57,025 nucleotides of DNA from contig JADJUV010000048.1 of the NCBI GenBank assembly GCA_016716885.1, forward strand, positions 1 through 57,025, read 5' to 3'. Position numbers and translations under genes: made by a program. Origin of the DNA: Candidatus Trichofilum aggregatum (GTDB taxonomy: Bacteria; Chloroflexota; Anaerolineae; Promineifilales; Promineifilaceae). This document shows, one piece after another, positions 9,252-18,119 of this stretch (positions are counted from its first letter, which is position 1; the number at the start of each line of letters is the position of its first letter). The notes below the pieces were generated by a model. It saw only the letters and a program-made list of their open reading frames with translations. It was not told where the DNA came from and did no database searches.

Positions 9252-9357
9252 TGTTGGAGAGGAAGAAAATAATTAATGGGTGAACTGTTGAATTGTTGAA
9301 TGGTTAATGAAGGCAGGTCGTGTCCAATAGCAATTCAACAATTCATCAATTCACCAA

Positions 9358-9684
9358 TTAATTATTCATCTGGTCAGGTGTTAGCTTTTGCAAGTACGGT
9401 TGCATAAATTCAGTGATAACAGTCAGGTCTTGGAAATAACGCCGTGTGCCACTGGGGACATGGGTGATGTGGCCGCGCCAGAGGGGCTGCTCGGCTTCTG
9501 CCGCTGCGTTCTCAAGCCAAATCTTGATCACAAAAGAATGAGTATGTGCTTCGGGCAGGTCCATGTCAGCTTGTAGTGTGGGGCTAAACGGCAATATGGA
9601 AGAGCCTAATCGCCTGCCGTCTGTGCAAACGTCTGAGAAAACGTCTGCGGCCGCGTCTGGGGATTTACGATTGACGATTGACAC
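9358..9684 (-). CDS. Small conserved protein of the eCIS locus
   Basis: This 108-residue soluble protein has a low-complexity N-terminus and a conserved-looking core: HTHSFVIKIWLEN, then WRGHITHVPSGTRRYFQDL, then an ITEFMQPYLQKL helix. I recognise this core from small proteins of unknown function that recur in Chloroflexota and cyanobacteria, often near regulators, but no function is known to me. It lies 106 bp upstream of the ATPase, in the same direction, downstream of the SARP-type regulator. The true start may be an internal codon, since conservation seems to begin near the PEAHTHSF segment. Confidence 0.6.
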   Translation of the reverse strand: MSIVNRKSPDAAADVFSDVCTDGRRLGSSILPFSPTLQADMDLPEAHTHSFVIKIWLENAAAEAEQPLWRGHITHVPSGTRRYFQDLTVITEFMQPYLQKLTPDQMNN

Positions 9685-9782
9685 GGGAAACAGCAGTGGA
9701 TAGGAGGAAGAAACGGATTAAGAACCGGGCTAAATCCGTTTCACCTCCCATCCGATGTCGTCATTGCAGGTCTGAAGGGCGA

Positions 9783-10715
9783 TTAAGTGAGGTTTTGGTT
9801 GAGCAAACGAACTGTCTCAATCTCTTTCTCGACCTGCTGTTGGGCGGCAATCAAGGTGTGGCGCAGTTGGTGCAGGTGATCCACCAGGTTGGTTAAGGGA
9901 GAGGTGGCTCCATCTGTGGGTGGTAAGGCGGGGAAAACGGGGTACCGAAGTGGGGTTCAGATTGTCAGACAGGATACATTGTTGCAGGGCCAGGGTTCGG
10001 GCTGAGGGTTTAATGTTTAACTCTTTATCCAGTGCGCTGCGCAATGGTTATATTGGCGCAGTGCTCCGGTACGATCGCCCAATAAATAATGAAGTCGCAT
10101 CAGTCGGCGATGGCGGATTCCACGGGCGTAATCACAGTGAAGAATTTGTTGACCGTAGGTAATACCTTCCTCATAATGCTGATGGGATTCACAGTAGCCC
10201 ATCAGCTTATCTAGCATGATCAAATACATGTTTTGCAAACGTTCCCGCTCGAAGAGACACCAATCCTGATACCAGTTTTCTAACAAATCCCCTTTATAAA
10301 GTTGTACAGCTTGGTTTAAGTAGCACACCTGTGCGTCTGTCAGGTTACTCCCAGCTTGCCCTTGCGTCTCGGTGTAGGCCGTTTCAAACTGGGCTACATC
10401 TAACCAGAGTGGATAGTCTGGGGCAATTTGTAGCCAGTCTGGTTCGGTCAAAAGCAAGGAATGTTGCTGGGGGATGTGTTGTTCCAAGCAAGTCTGTAAT
10501 TGCCACAGGGCCTGGCGGAGATAACGTTTTGATTGAGTGGTGGAGCAATCACACCAGAGAAGAGAGGCAAGTTTTTCGCGGGGATGCGGCCGCGAACGGT
10601 ACATAAGCAGATAACTAAAAAGTTCCTGTATTTTCTGGCTCTCAAAATTTAATAACTTTTGCTCTCCATATTCAAGGTAAAACCGACCGAAGAGGAATAT
10701 CCGTATTTGAGTCAA
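9783..10715 (-). CDS. SARP/BTAD-family transcriptional activator, frameshifted
   Basis: An AAAGGAG ribosome site (10723-10729) stands seven bases before a TTG at 10713-10715, giving TQIRIFLFGRFYLEYGEQK. This is a better start than the open ATG at 10793. Residues 1-90 form an OmpR-type winged helix (SRPHPREKLASLLW) and about 95-230 a bacterial transcriptional activation domain (YPLWLDVAQFE, YKGDLLENWYQDWCLFERE). The frame breaks near 10040 after GALRQYNHC; in the next frame ALDKELNIKPSARTLALQQ follows, and after another shift near 9925 a coiled coil (LVDHLHQLRHTLIAAQQQV) ends at the TAA at 9783-9785. Regulators of this architecture often sit at the head of eCIS loci and may control them. That role is inferred from position. 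Confidence 0.75.
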
Positions 10716-11659
10716 GGTAATTCTCCTTTGCGACAGAATGCGGATGGTGAAGGGGTAGGGGACCGTAACTTTTGACCGACGATCGAGCAACAATGGGGAA
10801 TGTTTGATGCCTACCGATGCGTTTGTAAGAGGAAATGTGACGATTTGGGGGATGATGTGAACTTTTCTTTTTGAATGAACGACACTATAAGGATGTTTTA
10901 AGACACCAGTTTAGTTTCTCACCGATTTCTTATTTCGACCCGGCGCTTTCTTCATTACTTAATTTAGGTGCAAAGGAACGATAGTTCTATAGATGTTCAG
11001 GTATTTATCTGGGGTTTTTGGTTCGTAGTGATCACTTTTTAACGGGCTTGAAGCAACCACTCTGCCCGTTCCCTATGTCCACCATCCCTTTATCCCAGCA
11101 ATTCTCAATTTGCCATGATCGCCTGGGAACAAATTCCCCGGCTGGTATAAAAAGTACGCTAAAGCGCACTGCGGAATATCTGGCAACAGGCTGGAAGCCT
11201 GTTTTGTATACCAGCCAGCGGTTTTAACCGCGGGCGAAATCAACGGAACTTTCAAATTGAGAATTGCTGGCTTTATCCGCAGACCCGCGAAAATCGTCAA
11301 TTTCTCTTCTTTCCCCAGAACCCCCGGCACGACAGGGGGGCGTGAGGTATTACGGCTCTAATGCGCCCTAACCCTTGGCTGAACTCGTCGCGGGCCAGAG
11401 GCACACCCCCGCAACAGATTTTTCCAGCAACTCATTTACCACCAGGCGAAACCTGGCTGGCCTGGGTTTTGGTCACATGGCCTGAATGGGCGTGGTGGTG
11501 CGTGCTGGGTGATCGCGGCCGCAGGTAATATCCGGTGTGGGGTTTGCGGCCGCGACGCTGTTACTGGGGTCTGTAACGGGTGGTGGGAAAGATGAGGGTT
11601 GTGACGTGTACTGGGCCAATCAACTCATTAGTCACAAGTTGTAAAGCCTATTCCCCTCA
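10716..11659. other. Gene-poor spacer between the eCIS and aromatic loci
   Basis: No credible gene was found here; short open frames lack ribosome sites or recognisable domains. It contains a 176-bp MITE-like element (11095-11270), two GCGGCCGC sites (11515, 11546), and the presumed promoter region of the regulator at its left end. It marks a change from frameshift-rich to clean coding DNA. Confidence 0.5.
11088..11278. mobile_element. MITE-like element, 18-bp perfect terminal repeats
   Basis: Perfect inverted repeats CCAGCAATTCTCAATTTG (11095-11112) and its complement (11253-11270) bound 176 bp. A direct repeat CTTTATCC flanks both sides (11088-11095 and 11271-11278), of which seven bases lie outside the inverted repeats. 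Inside are smaller dyads, such as GGCTGGTATA/TATACCAGCC and AGGCTGGAAGCCT. There is no coding capacity. Together these are the marks of a non-autonomous transposable element with a 7-8 bp target duplication. Confidence 0.85.
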
Positions 11660-12844
11660 TCATTCAAATGGTTCAAACGGCATCCCAACATAATTTTCGG
11701 CCAATGTTGTCAGCCCGGCTTCGGAACGAGTTAAATAATTCAGTTCGGCTATTTGCAGGCGGCGACTCATGGGATCATCATCGAACTTGTGCAGTAGGGC
11801 CGTATACCACCAGGAGAAACGAATCGCCTGCCAGACCCGGCGCAGGGCGGTCTCCGAATAGCGATCCAGCAGGTCGGTGCGCTTTTCCTGGTAATAGGCG
11901 ATGAGGGCACGCGAGAGGTAATAAATATCCGAGGCGGCCAGGTTCAGCCCTTTGGCCCCGGTGGGGGGCACGATATGACCGGCATCCCCAGCCAGGAAGA
12001 CGCGGCCGCAGCGCAGCGGTTCAGCCACAAAACTGCGTAACGGGGCGATGCTCATCTCCAGGCGCGGCCCCGTCGTGACACGTTCAGCCACAGCCGGGGG
12101 CAGACGGCGGCGCAATTCATCCCAAAAAGCACCATCTGTCCAATTGGCCACCGCATCATCCAGGCCGCACTGAATGTAATAACGGCTGCGTGTGGGTGAG
12201 CGCATACTGCACAGAGCAAAACCCCGTTCATGGTTGGCGTAAATTAACTCCTCATTGACCGGGGGCACATCTGACAGAATACCCAACCAGCCCACCGGAT
12301 AAACGCGCTCAAACGTTTGCCGTTGGTTTGCCGGGAAACTTTGCCGCGCCACCCCATGATACCCATCACAGCCCGCCACGAAATCACAGATGAGTTCCTG
12401 GCGCTGCCCGTTTTGCTCAAAAATGATACGCGGCCGCGTACTATCTATATCTTCAATGCCTAAAGCCGGGGCTTCGTAATGGACGCTACCCCCGGCTTCG
12501 TCAATATGGGCCTTCATCAAATCATGGGTGATTTCGGTCTGCCCATAAACCATCACCACGTTGCCCCTGGTGTGCCTGGGAAAATCAACCCGTTCCAGAC
12601 GATCAGCAAAGGCAATATTGATCCCCTCGTGAATGAGACCTTCACGATCCATGCGCTCACCCACCTGAGCCTGACGCAACAGGTTCATCATCCCTTGTTC
12701 CAACACCCCGGCCCGCACCCGCCCCAGCACATACTCCCGGCTGCGGCTCTCCAAAATGACCGACTCAATGCCTTGCAGGTGCAACAGCCGGGCCAATAAC
12801 AAACCGGACGGGCCTGAACCAATGATGCCAACCTGGGTTCTCAT
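11660..12844 (-). CDS. pobA: 4-hydroxybenzoate 3-monooxygenase
   Basis: This is a full-length 394-residue FAD-dependent hydroxylase. Residues 5-14 show the Rossmann GIIGSGPSGL; CDGYHGVAR is the DG motif; VFLAGDAGHIVPPTGAKGLN is the FAD ribityl-binding GD motif; and the C-terminus ENYVGMPFE matches the substrate-site end of PobA proteins. Known PobA converts 4-hydroxybenzoate, NADPH and oxygen to protocatechuate in the cytosol. It is the last gene of a minus-strand aromatic locus but is separated from the MetE-like gene by only 34 bp. No protocatechuate ring-cleavage enzyme is visible, so its product must be handled elsewhere or be converted first. A relative acting on another hydroxybenzoate is possible. 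Confidence 0.88.
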   Translation of the reverse strand: MRTQVGIIGSGPSGLLLARLLHLQGIESVILESRSREYVLGRVRAGVLEQGMMNLLRQAQVGERMDREGLIHEGINIAFADRLERVDFPRHTRGNVVMVYGQTEITHDLMKAHIDEAGGSVHYEAPALGIEDIDSTRPRIIFEQNGQRQELICDFVAGCDGYHGVARQSFPANQRQTFERVYPVGWLGILSDVPPVNEELIYANHERGFALCSMRSPTRSRYYIQCGLDDAVANWTDGAFWDELRRRLPPAVAERVTTGPRLEMSIAPLRSFVAEPLRCGRVFLAGDAGHIVPPTGAKGLNLAASDIYYLSRALIAYYQEKRTDLLDRYSETALRRVWQAIRFSWWYTALLHKFDDDPMSRRLQIAELNYLTRSEAGLTTLAENYVGMPFEPFE

Positions 12845-12878
12845 GATGTACCTCTGTAGCTGTCAGCCGGTCAGCTTG

Positions 12879-14054
12879 TCAGCTTGTCAGCCGGTCAGCT
12901 AACGGCCAGCGGCTAACAGCTAACGGCTGAAATGCTGAAATGCTGAAATGCTGAAGTGCTGAAATGCTGAACTCCCCCCATACCTCTCGCGCCGTTTCCG
13001 ATACCAGCCGTAGTTTAGCCGCTTCTTCGGCGGGGGTGAGCAGGTTGCCCTCTTCGGTGGAGGCAAAACCACACTGGGGGCTGAGGGCTAAACGTTCGAG
13101 CGGGACGTAGGCCGCGGCCGCGTCAATGCGCCGCTTCAACTCATCTTTACTTTCCAATTGGGGCTTCTTCGATGTAATCAGCCCCAAAACCACCGTCCGA
13201 TCCTCTGGCACATGTTGCAGTGGTGCAAAACCACCCGACCGTTCATCGTCATACTCCAGCAGGAAACGGTTAAACTTGGTCCGGCTAAACACGGCGGTGA
13301 TGGGATCATAACCGCCGCTGGCATAATATTTGCTCTGGTTGTTCCCCCGGCACAGATGAATGCCAAACGTAATGCCCGGATGCTCCCCAATGACAGCGTT
13401 GTCCAATTCAATGCACCGATCCAACAGCCGATCCGGATCGTTGCCCCGCTGGCGATACCCTTCGCGGATGGCCGGGTCGAGTAGGGCAGCGTATTGGGGG
13501 GCGTCAATCTGGATGTAGGTACACCCCAGCCGGATCAGCTCTTCCACTTCAGCCCGGAGAATATCCACCACGTCGGCCAGGTAGGCATCAATGGTGGCAT
13601 ACGCTCCTTTGGATTTTTCGGCGTCATAGTACGCGGCCGCTTGCTGGGCACTGATCAGCGTGATTTTTTTGGGATGCGTTGTCCGGGCGCGTAAATAGGC
13701 AAACTCTTCTTCACACAGCGGCCGCATCCGGCGCAGCTTCGAGACCACCACTGGTCGTTGGAAAACCACCTCGTTCCCCTCATCATCATGAAAGGGAATC
13801 GCCCAGCCGCCAAACTTGTTATACCCTTCCGTCGCATCAATCAGGTGGCCGAAAAAGGCATAACGGCGCATTTCCCCGTCCGTAATCACATCCAACCCGG
13901 ATTCGATTTGCAGTTTGACCGCCGCATCTACGGCGCGATCTTCGATTTTCTTATACTCAACATGGGAAAGTTCACCCGAGGCCCGTTTTTGCCGGGCCTC
14001 TTTCAAATAGTCAGGACGTAACAAACTCCCCACAACATCACTGCGATAAGACAT
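12879..14054 (-). CDS. MetE C-terminal-domain-like protein in aromatic locus
   Basis: This 391-residue protein has the fold of the catalytic half of cobalamin-independent methionine synthase. It shows RSDVVGSLLRPDYLKEAR, DVITDGEMRR, a QIDAPQYAALLDP strand and the zinc-ligand set HLCRG plus CGFAST. It lacks the N-terminal half of MetE, as do the archaeal-type short enzymes and many uncharacterised paralogues. In an aromatic gene set it might transfer methyl groups to or from a methoxylated substrate, or detoxify a thiol adduct; both are inference. The last 30 residues (SISALQHFSISAFQPL...) are translated from the intergenic TGAAATGC tandem repeat, so the native C-terminus has been replaced or extended. 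Confidence 0.75.
   Translation of the reverse strand: MSYRSDVVGSLLRPDYLKEARQKRASGELSHVEYKKIEDRAVDAAVKLQIESGLDVITDGEMRRYAFFGHLIDATEGYNKFGGWAIPFHDDEGNEVVFQRPVVVSKLRRMRPLCEEEFAYLRARTTHPKKITLISAQQAAAYYDAEKSKGAYATIDAYLADVVDILRAEVEELIRLGCTYIQIDAPQYAALLDPAIREGYRQRGNDPDRLLDRCIELDNAVIGEHPGITFGIHLCRGNNQSKYYASGGYDPITAVFSRTKFNRFLLEYDDERSGGFAPLQHVPEDRTVVLGLITSKKPQLESKDELKRRIDAAAAYVPLERLALSPQCGFASTEEGNLLTPAEEAAKLRLVSETAREVWGEFSISALQHFSISAFQPLAVSRWPLADRLTS
12895..12972. repeat. Tandem TGAAATGC repeat forming a gene tail
   Basis: Five near-perfect TGAAATGC/TGAAGTGC octamers (12930-12972) are preceded by CAGCTAACGGCCAGCGGCTAA words. The same families occur at 715-793 and, inverted, at 1135-1215. Here the repeat lies inside the open frame of the MetE-like gene. 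Confidence 0.6.
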
Positions 14055-14087
14055 AGCCGCCTCCTTGAAAAGAGTACAAAACGGGAC

Positions 14088-14168
14088 AACCCCTCACCCT
14101 AACCCTCTCCCCAGGGCGAGGGAACAATCTCCCCTCTCCCGCGTCGGGAGAGGGGCGGGGGGTGAGGG
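14088..14168. repeat. C/G-rich palindromic intergenic repeat (CCCTAACCCTCTCCC type)
   Basis: Between the MetE-like and SDR genes lies CCCTCACCCTAACCCTCTCC and, after a short middle, CCTCTCCCGCGTCGGGAGAG and GGGGTGAGGG. This makes a hairpin-rich unit. Related units occur at 41480-41592, 47868-47915 and 51564-51656. It could act as a terminator or REP-like element. Confidence 0.65.
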
Positions 14169-14172
14169 CGAA

Positions 14173-14940
14173 TTAACCACCCAACGTCACACCGCCATCC
14201 ACCCAGATCACCTGCCCGGTGACGTAGCTGGCGTCGTCGCTGGCTAGAAAGGCATGAACCGCCGCGATCTCGTGCGGATCGGCCCATCGTTTGAACGGGA
14301 TACGATCCATCAATGCCGTGCGGATATGTTCAGGGATGGTGGCTGTCATGGGGGTGTGCACCCCCCCAGGGGAGACACAGTTCACGTTGATGTTAAAACG
14401 TGCCCATTCCAACGCCAGGGTTCGGGTCAGCCCAATGACCCCGGCTTTGGAAGCGGAATAGTTGGCCTGACCGACGTTGCCCGCGGCCGCAATCGAGGCC
14501 GTGTTCACCACTCGTCCATATTTTTGTTTGATCATCGGCACTGCGGCCGCTTGCGCCATCAGCCAGGTCCCTTTCAGATTGACATTCAGCACCGCATCCC
14601 ACTGCTCCTCGGACATCATCCTGGCCTCGCCATCCTTGATCCGTACCGTCAGAGCATCACGAGTGATCCCGGCATTGTTGATGAGGATGTCCAGATGACC
14701 AAACTTTTCCAGGGCAATGTCTACTACGTTTTGGGCATCGTTCTTGTCTGCTACATTACCGCTTACCCCAACGGCCACTCCCCCTTGCGCTTCAATCAGT
14801 TGAACCGTTTCGTCAATGCCCGCCTGATTCACATCACAGACGATCACGGCCGCCCCTTCTGTTGCCAGACGGAGCGCCGTCGCCCGCCCAATTCCGCCGC
14901 CGCTCCCGGTGACAATGGCTACTTTGTTTTCGAGTTTCAT
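14173..14940 (-). CDS. Short-chain dehydrogenase/reductase (FabG-like)
   Basis: This 255-residue classical SDR has cofactor motif TGSGGGIG (11-18), NNAG, a catalytic Ser in NTASIAAAGN, and YSASK. The C-terminus YVTGQVIWVDGGVTLGG is typical of 3-oxoacyl-ACP/3-hydroxyacyl-CoA reductases. Its start overlaps the stop of the upstream MaoC gene by 4 bp, so the two are translated together. Reductase plus MaoC hydratase is a pair used for beta-oxidation-like steps on acyl-CoAs made by the nearby ligase. The exact substrate cannot be read from sequence. Two GCGGCCGC sites give its two AAA triplets. Confidence 0.85.
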   Translation of the reverse strand: MKLENKVAIVTGSGGGIGRATALRLATEGAAVIVCDVNQAGIDETVQLIEAQGGVAVGVSGNVADKNDAQNVVDIALEKFGHLDILINNAGITRDALTVRIKDGEARMMSEEQWDAVLNVNLKGTWLMAQAAAVPMIKQKYGRVVNTASIAAAGNVGQANYSASKAGVIGLTRTLALEWARFNINVNCVSPGGVHTPMTATIPEHIRTALMDRIPFKRWADPHEIAAVHAFLASDDASYVTGQVIWVDGGVTLGG

Positions 14941-15395
14941 ACCTGCCCTCTCTTGATCATGACCACCTCTTGAATATCAAGCACCGTCTGTCCGTGTTGG
15001 TTGATCACTTTGTTCTCCATCGTGATGATGCCCCGATCCGGCTTCGACGTTTCCTTTTTCTCGGCAATTTTGAACTCCAGGTGAACGGTATCACCAAATT
15101 TCACGGCTCCCACATATTTGATGGTTTGCTGTAACAAGGCGAGGGTTGTGCCCTCAAACAGCCCGGTCTGGTTGATCTGGCCGGTGGCAATCGCCAGTAT
15201 CAGAACCCCGTGGGCAATGCGGCCGCCAAAGGGGGTGGTTTTGCCAAACTCTTCGTTGGTATGCAGGGGGTTGTAGTCGCCGGAGACACCAGCGAAAAGG
15301 ACAACATCCGCCTCAGTGATGGTGCGCCCCTGGCAGATGAAGGTATCGCCGACGTTAAATTGCTCGAAGGTGCGGCCGCGTGGTTGATACGTCAT
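14937..15395 (-). CDS. MaoC-like (R)-specific enoyl-CoA hydratase
   Basis: This 152-residue single hot-dog domain protein includes the hydratase motif region VSGDYNPLHTNEEFGKTTPFGGRIAHGVL, with Asp and His of the D-x5-H catalytic pattern. Known MaoC enzymes hydrate trans-2-enoyl-CoA. It is coupled to the SDR downstream by a 4-bp overlap. A 180-bp gap separates it from the amidohydrolase gene. It may serve side-chain shortening of phenylpropenoid- or ring-opened acyl-CoAs (inference). Confidence 0.87.
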   Translation of the reverse strand: MTYQPRGRTFEQFNVGDTFICQGRTITEADVVLFAGVSGDYNPLHTNEEFGKTTPFGGRIAHGVLILAIATGQINQTGLFEGTTLALLQQTIKYVGAVKFGDTVHLEFKIAEKKETSKPDRGIITMENKVINQHGQTVLDIQEVVMIKRGQV

Positions 15396-15575
15396 ATAAA
15401 TTTCTCCATTTTGACTCTATCGGGTTCACCGAAGTAGAGGAGTGAGCATCCCCGGTTCGAACGGGACCGCAAAACGGGCATCTGGGTGCCTTAGCCTGCC
15501 AAAGGGCACTTACAAACAAAACTTTTCTTGAAAGCCATAGCCTGCTCGCCCAGGCTTCCAGGCGACTGCTCATAC

Positions 15576-16412
15576 TTATAACTTAAGCACCTTTTTGGCG
15601 TTTTCTAACAAAATTTTCTGGCGAACTTCCGGCTTCATCTCCAGGGCGTCAAAATCCCTTAACCAGCGATCCGGCTGAATGACCGGGTAATCAGAACCAA
15701 ATAGCACCTTGTCTTGAAGGAGTGTCGTCGCGTACTGCGTCAAAATGGGCCGGAAATATTTGGGCGACCAGCCCGACAAATCCATGTACACATTCCCTTT
15801 GTGTAAAACGACCGCCAGTTGCTCTTCCTGCCAGGGGACGGCCGGGTGCGCCATGATGATGGTGAGGTCGGGAAAATCGGCGGCCACATCGTCAAGCAGG
15901 AGTGGGTGGGCATATTTGAGTTTATAACCACCCCCGCCAGGTGTCCGTGCCCCGACGCCTGTCTGACCGGAATGGAACAGGACAGGAATATCCAATTCGG
16001 CACACTTTTTCCATAACGGGTAAAACTGGGTGTCGTTGGGGAAAAATGCCTGGGTGGTGGGATGTAGTTTGAGGCCGCGCAAGCCTAGTTCCTTGACCGA
16101 CCGTTCCAATTCCTGAATCGCCATCACCCCCTTCCACGGATCCACCGAAGCAAAACCGATGAATCGGTCCGCATATTGGTGGGCAACACTCGCCACGTAA
16201 TCATTGCCGATATACGGGACGCCACTGGTTGTTTCCGAATCAATGGCGAAGATGACACCAAACAGGTCGAGGGCCTGATATGTCTCATACATCTCCTGCG
16301 GCGATTGCGGCATCGCGCCAGCCTTAAAATATCCGGCCATGTTTTCTTTTTCCAACGCCGCCGGATGGCCGGGCGGGTCGGGAACGTGTACGTGAATGTC
16401 AATGGCTTTCAA
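15576..16412 (-). CDS. Amidohydrolase-2 family protein (ACMSD/resorcylate decarboxylase-like)
   Basis: I choose the TTG at 16410-16412, seven bases after AAAAGGA, giving KAIDIHVHVPDPPGHP; the longer open frame upstream has no family similarity. The protein is a TIM-barrel metal enzyme of about 278 residues. The features are the HVH metal motif near residue 7, GLKLHP, LFHSGQ, IIMAHPAVPW and the C-terminal GSDYPV aspartate. The family includes hydroxybenzoate decarboxylases, ACMSD and lactonase-type hydrolases. Its place between an acyl-CoA ligase and MaoC/SDR genes suggests decarboxylation or hydrolysis of an aromatic or ring-cleavage acid. The specific reaction is not determined. Confidence 0.8.
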   Translation of the reverse strand: MKAIDIHVHVPDPPGHPAALEKENMAGYFKAGAMPQSPQEMYETYQALDLFGVIFAIDSETTSGVPYIGNDYVASVAHQYADRFIGFASVDPWKGVMAIQELERSVKELGLRGLKLHPTTQAFFPNDTQFYPLWKKCAELDIPVLFHSGQTGVGARTPGGGGYKLKYAHPLLLDDVAADFPDLTIIMAHPAVPWQEEQLAVVLHKGNVYMDLSGWSPKYFRPILTQYATTLLQDKVLFGSDYPVIQPDRWLRDFDALEMKPEVRQKILLENAKKVLKL

Positions 16413-16537
16413 TGTGTTTTCCTTTTTACGCGACTCTGGCGAAAATTTGGCCAGACCAAAATTTGGTATTCTCTTAATGCTCTCAGTCCCTCTGTGGCCT
16501 CCTGAGGTCAGCCCCAAAACCGCCCATGTCCAACTTT

Positions 16538-18106
16538 TTATACACCTGCTACGCGCCGCACCTGACCTGCCCAATATGGCTCACGTAGCACACGCTTAAG
16601 CACTTTGCCGCTGGGGGTGCGGGGCAGGGTGTCTACAAAATCTACGGATCGCGGCCGCTCAAATCCCCCCAACTTCCCCCGGCAAAAATGGATAATTTCC
16701 TCTTCCGTGGCGGTCATCCCCGGCCGCAAAACGACAATGGCCTTGATTGACTCGCCCCACTTCTCATCCGGCACACCGATTGCGGCCGCTTCCGCCACCG
16801 CCGGATGTTTGAACAACACTTCTTCCACAAGTCGGGGATAAACATTTTCGCCCCCAGAGACGACCATATCTTTGACCCGATCTTGAATGTACAGGTAGCC
16901 CTCATCATCCAAAATACCGGCATCCCCCGTGTGCATCCAGCCGCCGCGCAGCGCTTCGGCCGTCGCTTCCGGCTGCTGCCAATACCCGTTCATCATTTGC
17001 GGCCCGCGTGCCAATACCTGCCCAATGGTTCCGTTGGGCAACGGGTTATCTTCCGTGTCTACGATCTGCACTTCCGTACCCAGAATGGGCCGCCCGGCTG
17101 CCAGAAGCAGGCCCGGGTTTTCCTGAAGAGCGCGTTGGTGATCCGCCCAGGAGAGGATGGCAATAGCGGCACTCATCTCAGTCATGCCATACCCCTGGCT
17201 AAATTCACATTGGAACGTTTCAATGGCACGGCGTAGAGTGGCCGCGGCAATTGGCGATGCGCCGTAATGAATCAGGCGCAAATTTTCATAATTGCGCTGG
17301 GCCACATCCGGCACGGCTGTGAGGCAGGCTTGAATCATGGCCGGAACCAGGATGGCTATGCCAATTTGCTCCTCACTGAGGACACGCACGACCTCGGCGG
17401 GTTTAAAATCTGCCAGAATGGTTAGGCAGCCCCCAGCAGCCAGGCAAGGAAAGGCTCCGGCATTGAGCGCGGCGACATGGAACACGGGTGCGACCAATAG
17501 CAGCCGTTCCCCCGGTTGGATGTTGTGGGCGATTCCCATCTGGAAGAGGTGGGTGGTTACAGCCCGGTGGGTCAACACGGCCCCTTTGGGATGGCCGGTC
17601 GTGCCGCTTGTGTACAGTTGAAAGAGATCATCGTCTGGGGTGACGTGGCAATTGGGGGGAGTATCCGGCTGACCGGTGGTGAAATCGTGATAGGTTTCCC
17701 ATCTCGGATCGTCTGCTTCGCCAATCACGATAAAACGCGTCACCGTTTTCAATTCCTCACGCACCGAATCCACTTGATGCGGATAATCATTGCCCGCGAA
17801 CAGGATTTTCGCCCCGGCGTCGTTGAGGATGTAGGCCCATTCGGCGGGGGCCAGCCGGTAATTGAGTGGGACGGGGACGATGCCTGTTTTCGCGGCCGCG
17901 AAGTAAAGCAGCATAAACTCAACACTGTTTTTAGACAGGATCGCCATCCGATCCCCTCTCTGCAAACCGGCCATGATTAAGCCATGGGCCAGACGGTGCG
18001 TTTCCGCCTGCGCCTCGCGGTAGGTGATCCGCCGGTCGCCCTGAATAGCGAACGCCGCTTCCCCTTGTTCACGGGCACGATAATCAAGAATATCGTACAG
18101 TCGCAT
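16538..18106 (-). CDS. AMP-forming acyl-CoA synthetase
   Basis: This 522-residue ANL-superfamily ligase has P-loop YTSGTTGHPKGAVLTH, the QGYGMTE motif, the hinge HTGDAGILDDEGYLYIQDR and the C-terminal lysine motif TLPRTPSGKVLKR. It would activate a carboxylic acid to its CoA thioester via an acyl-adenylate in the cytosol. Context (importer downstream, SDR and MaoC after it) fits an aromatic or arylalkanoic acid, though medium/long-chain fatty acids are equally compatible with the motifs. It lies 13 bp downstream of the LivM gene end in the same direction, so it is likely co-transcribed with the importer. Confidence 0.87.
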   Translation of the reverse strand: MRLYDILDYRAREQGEAAFAIQGDRRITYREAQAETHRLAHGLIMAGLQRGDRMAILSKNSVEFMLLYFAAAKTGIVPVPLNYRLAPAEWAYILNDAGAKILFAGNDYPHQVDSVREELKTVTRFIVIGEADDPRWETYHDFTTGQPDTPPNCHVTPDDDLFQLYTSGTTGHPKGAVLTHRAVTTHLFQMGIAHNIQPGERLLLVAPVFHVAALNAGAFPCLAAGGCLTILADFKPAEVVRVLSEEQIGIAILVPAMIQACLTAVPDVAQRNYENLRLIHYGASPIAAATLRRAIETFQCEFSQGYGMTEMSAAIAILSWADHQRALQENPGLLLAAGRPILGTEVQIVDTEDNPLPNGTIGQVLARGPQMMNGYWQQPEATAEALRGGWMHTGDAGILDDEGYLYIQDRVKDMVVSGGENVYPRLVEEVLFKHPAVAEAAAIGVPDEKWGESIKAIVVLRPGMTATEEEIIHFCRGKLGGFERPRSVDFVDTLPRTPSGKVLKRVLREPYWAGQVRRVAGV

Positions 18107-18119
18107 ATCCCTTCTCTGC

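Noticed and set aside
14254..14973. 239-residue open frame on the plus strand
   Set aside because: It is antisense to the SDR gene, which has full family motifs; the plus-strand product has none.
16413..16574. N-terminal extension of the amidohydrolase-2 protein
   Set aside because: It reads through spacer and the end of the ligase gene; the TTG at 16412 has a good ribosome site and the family HVH motif follows directly.
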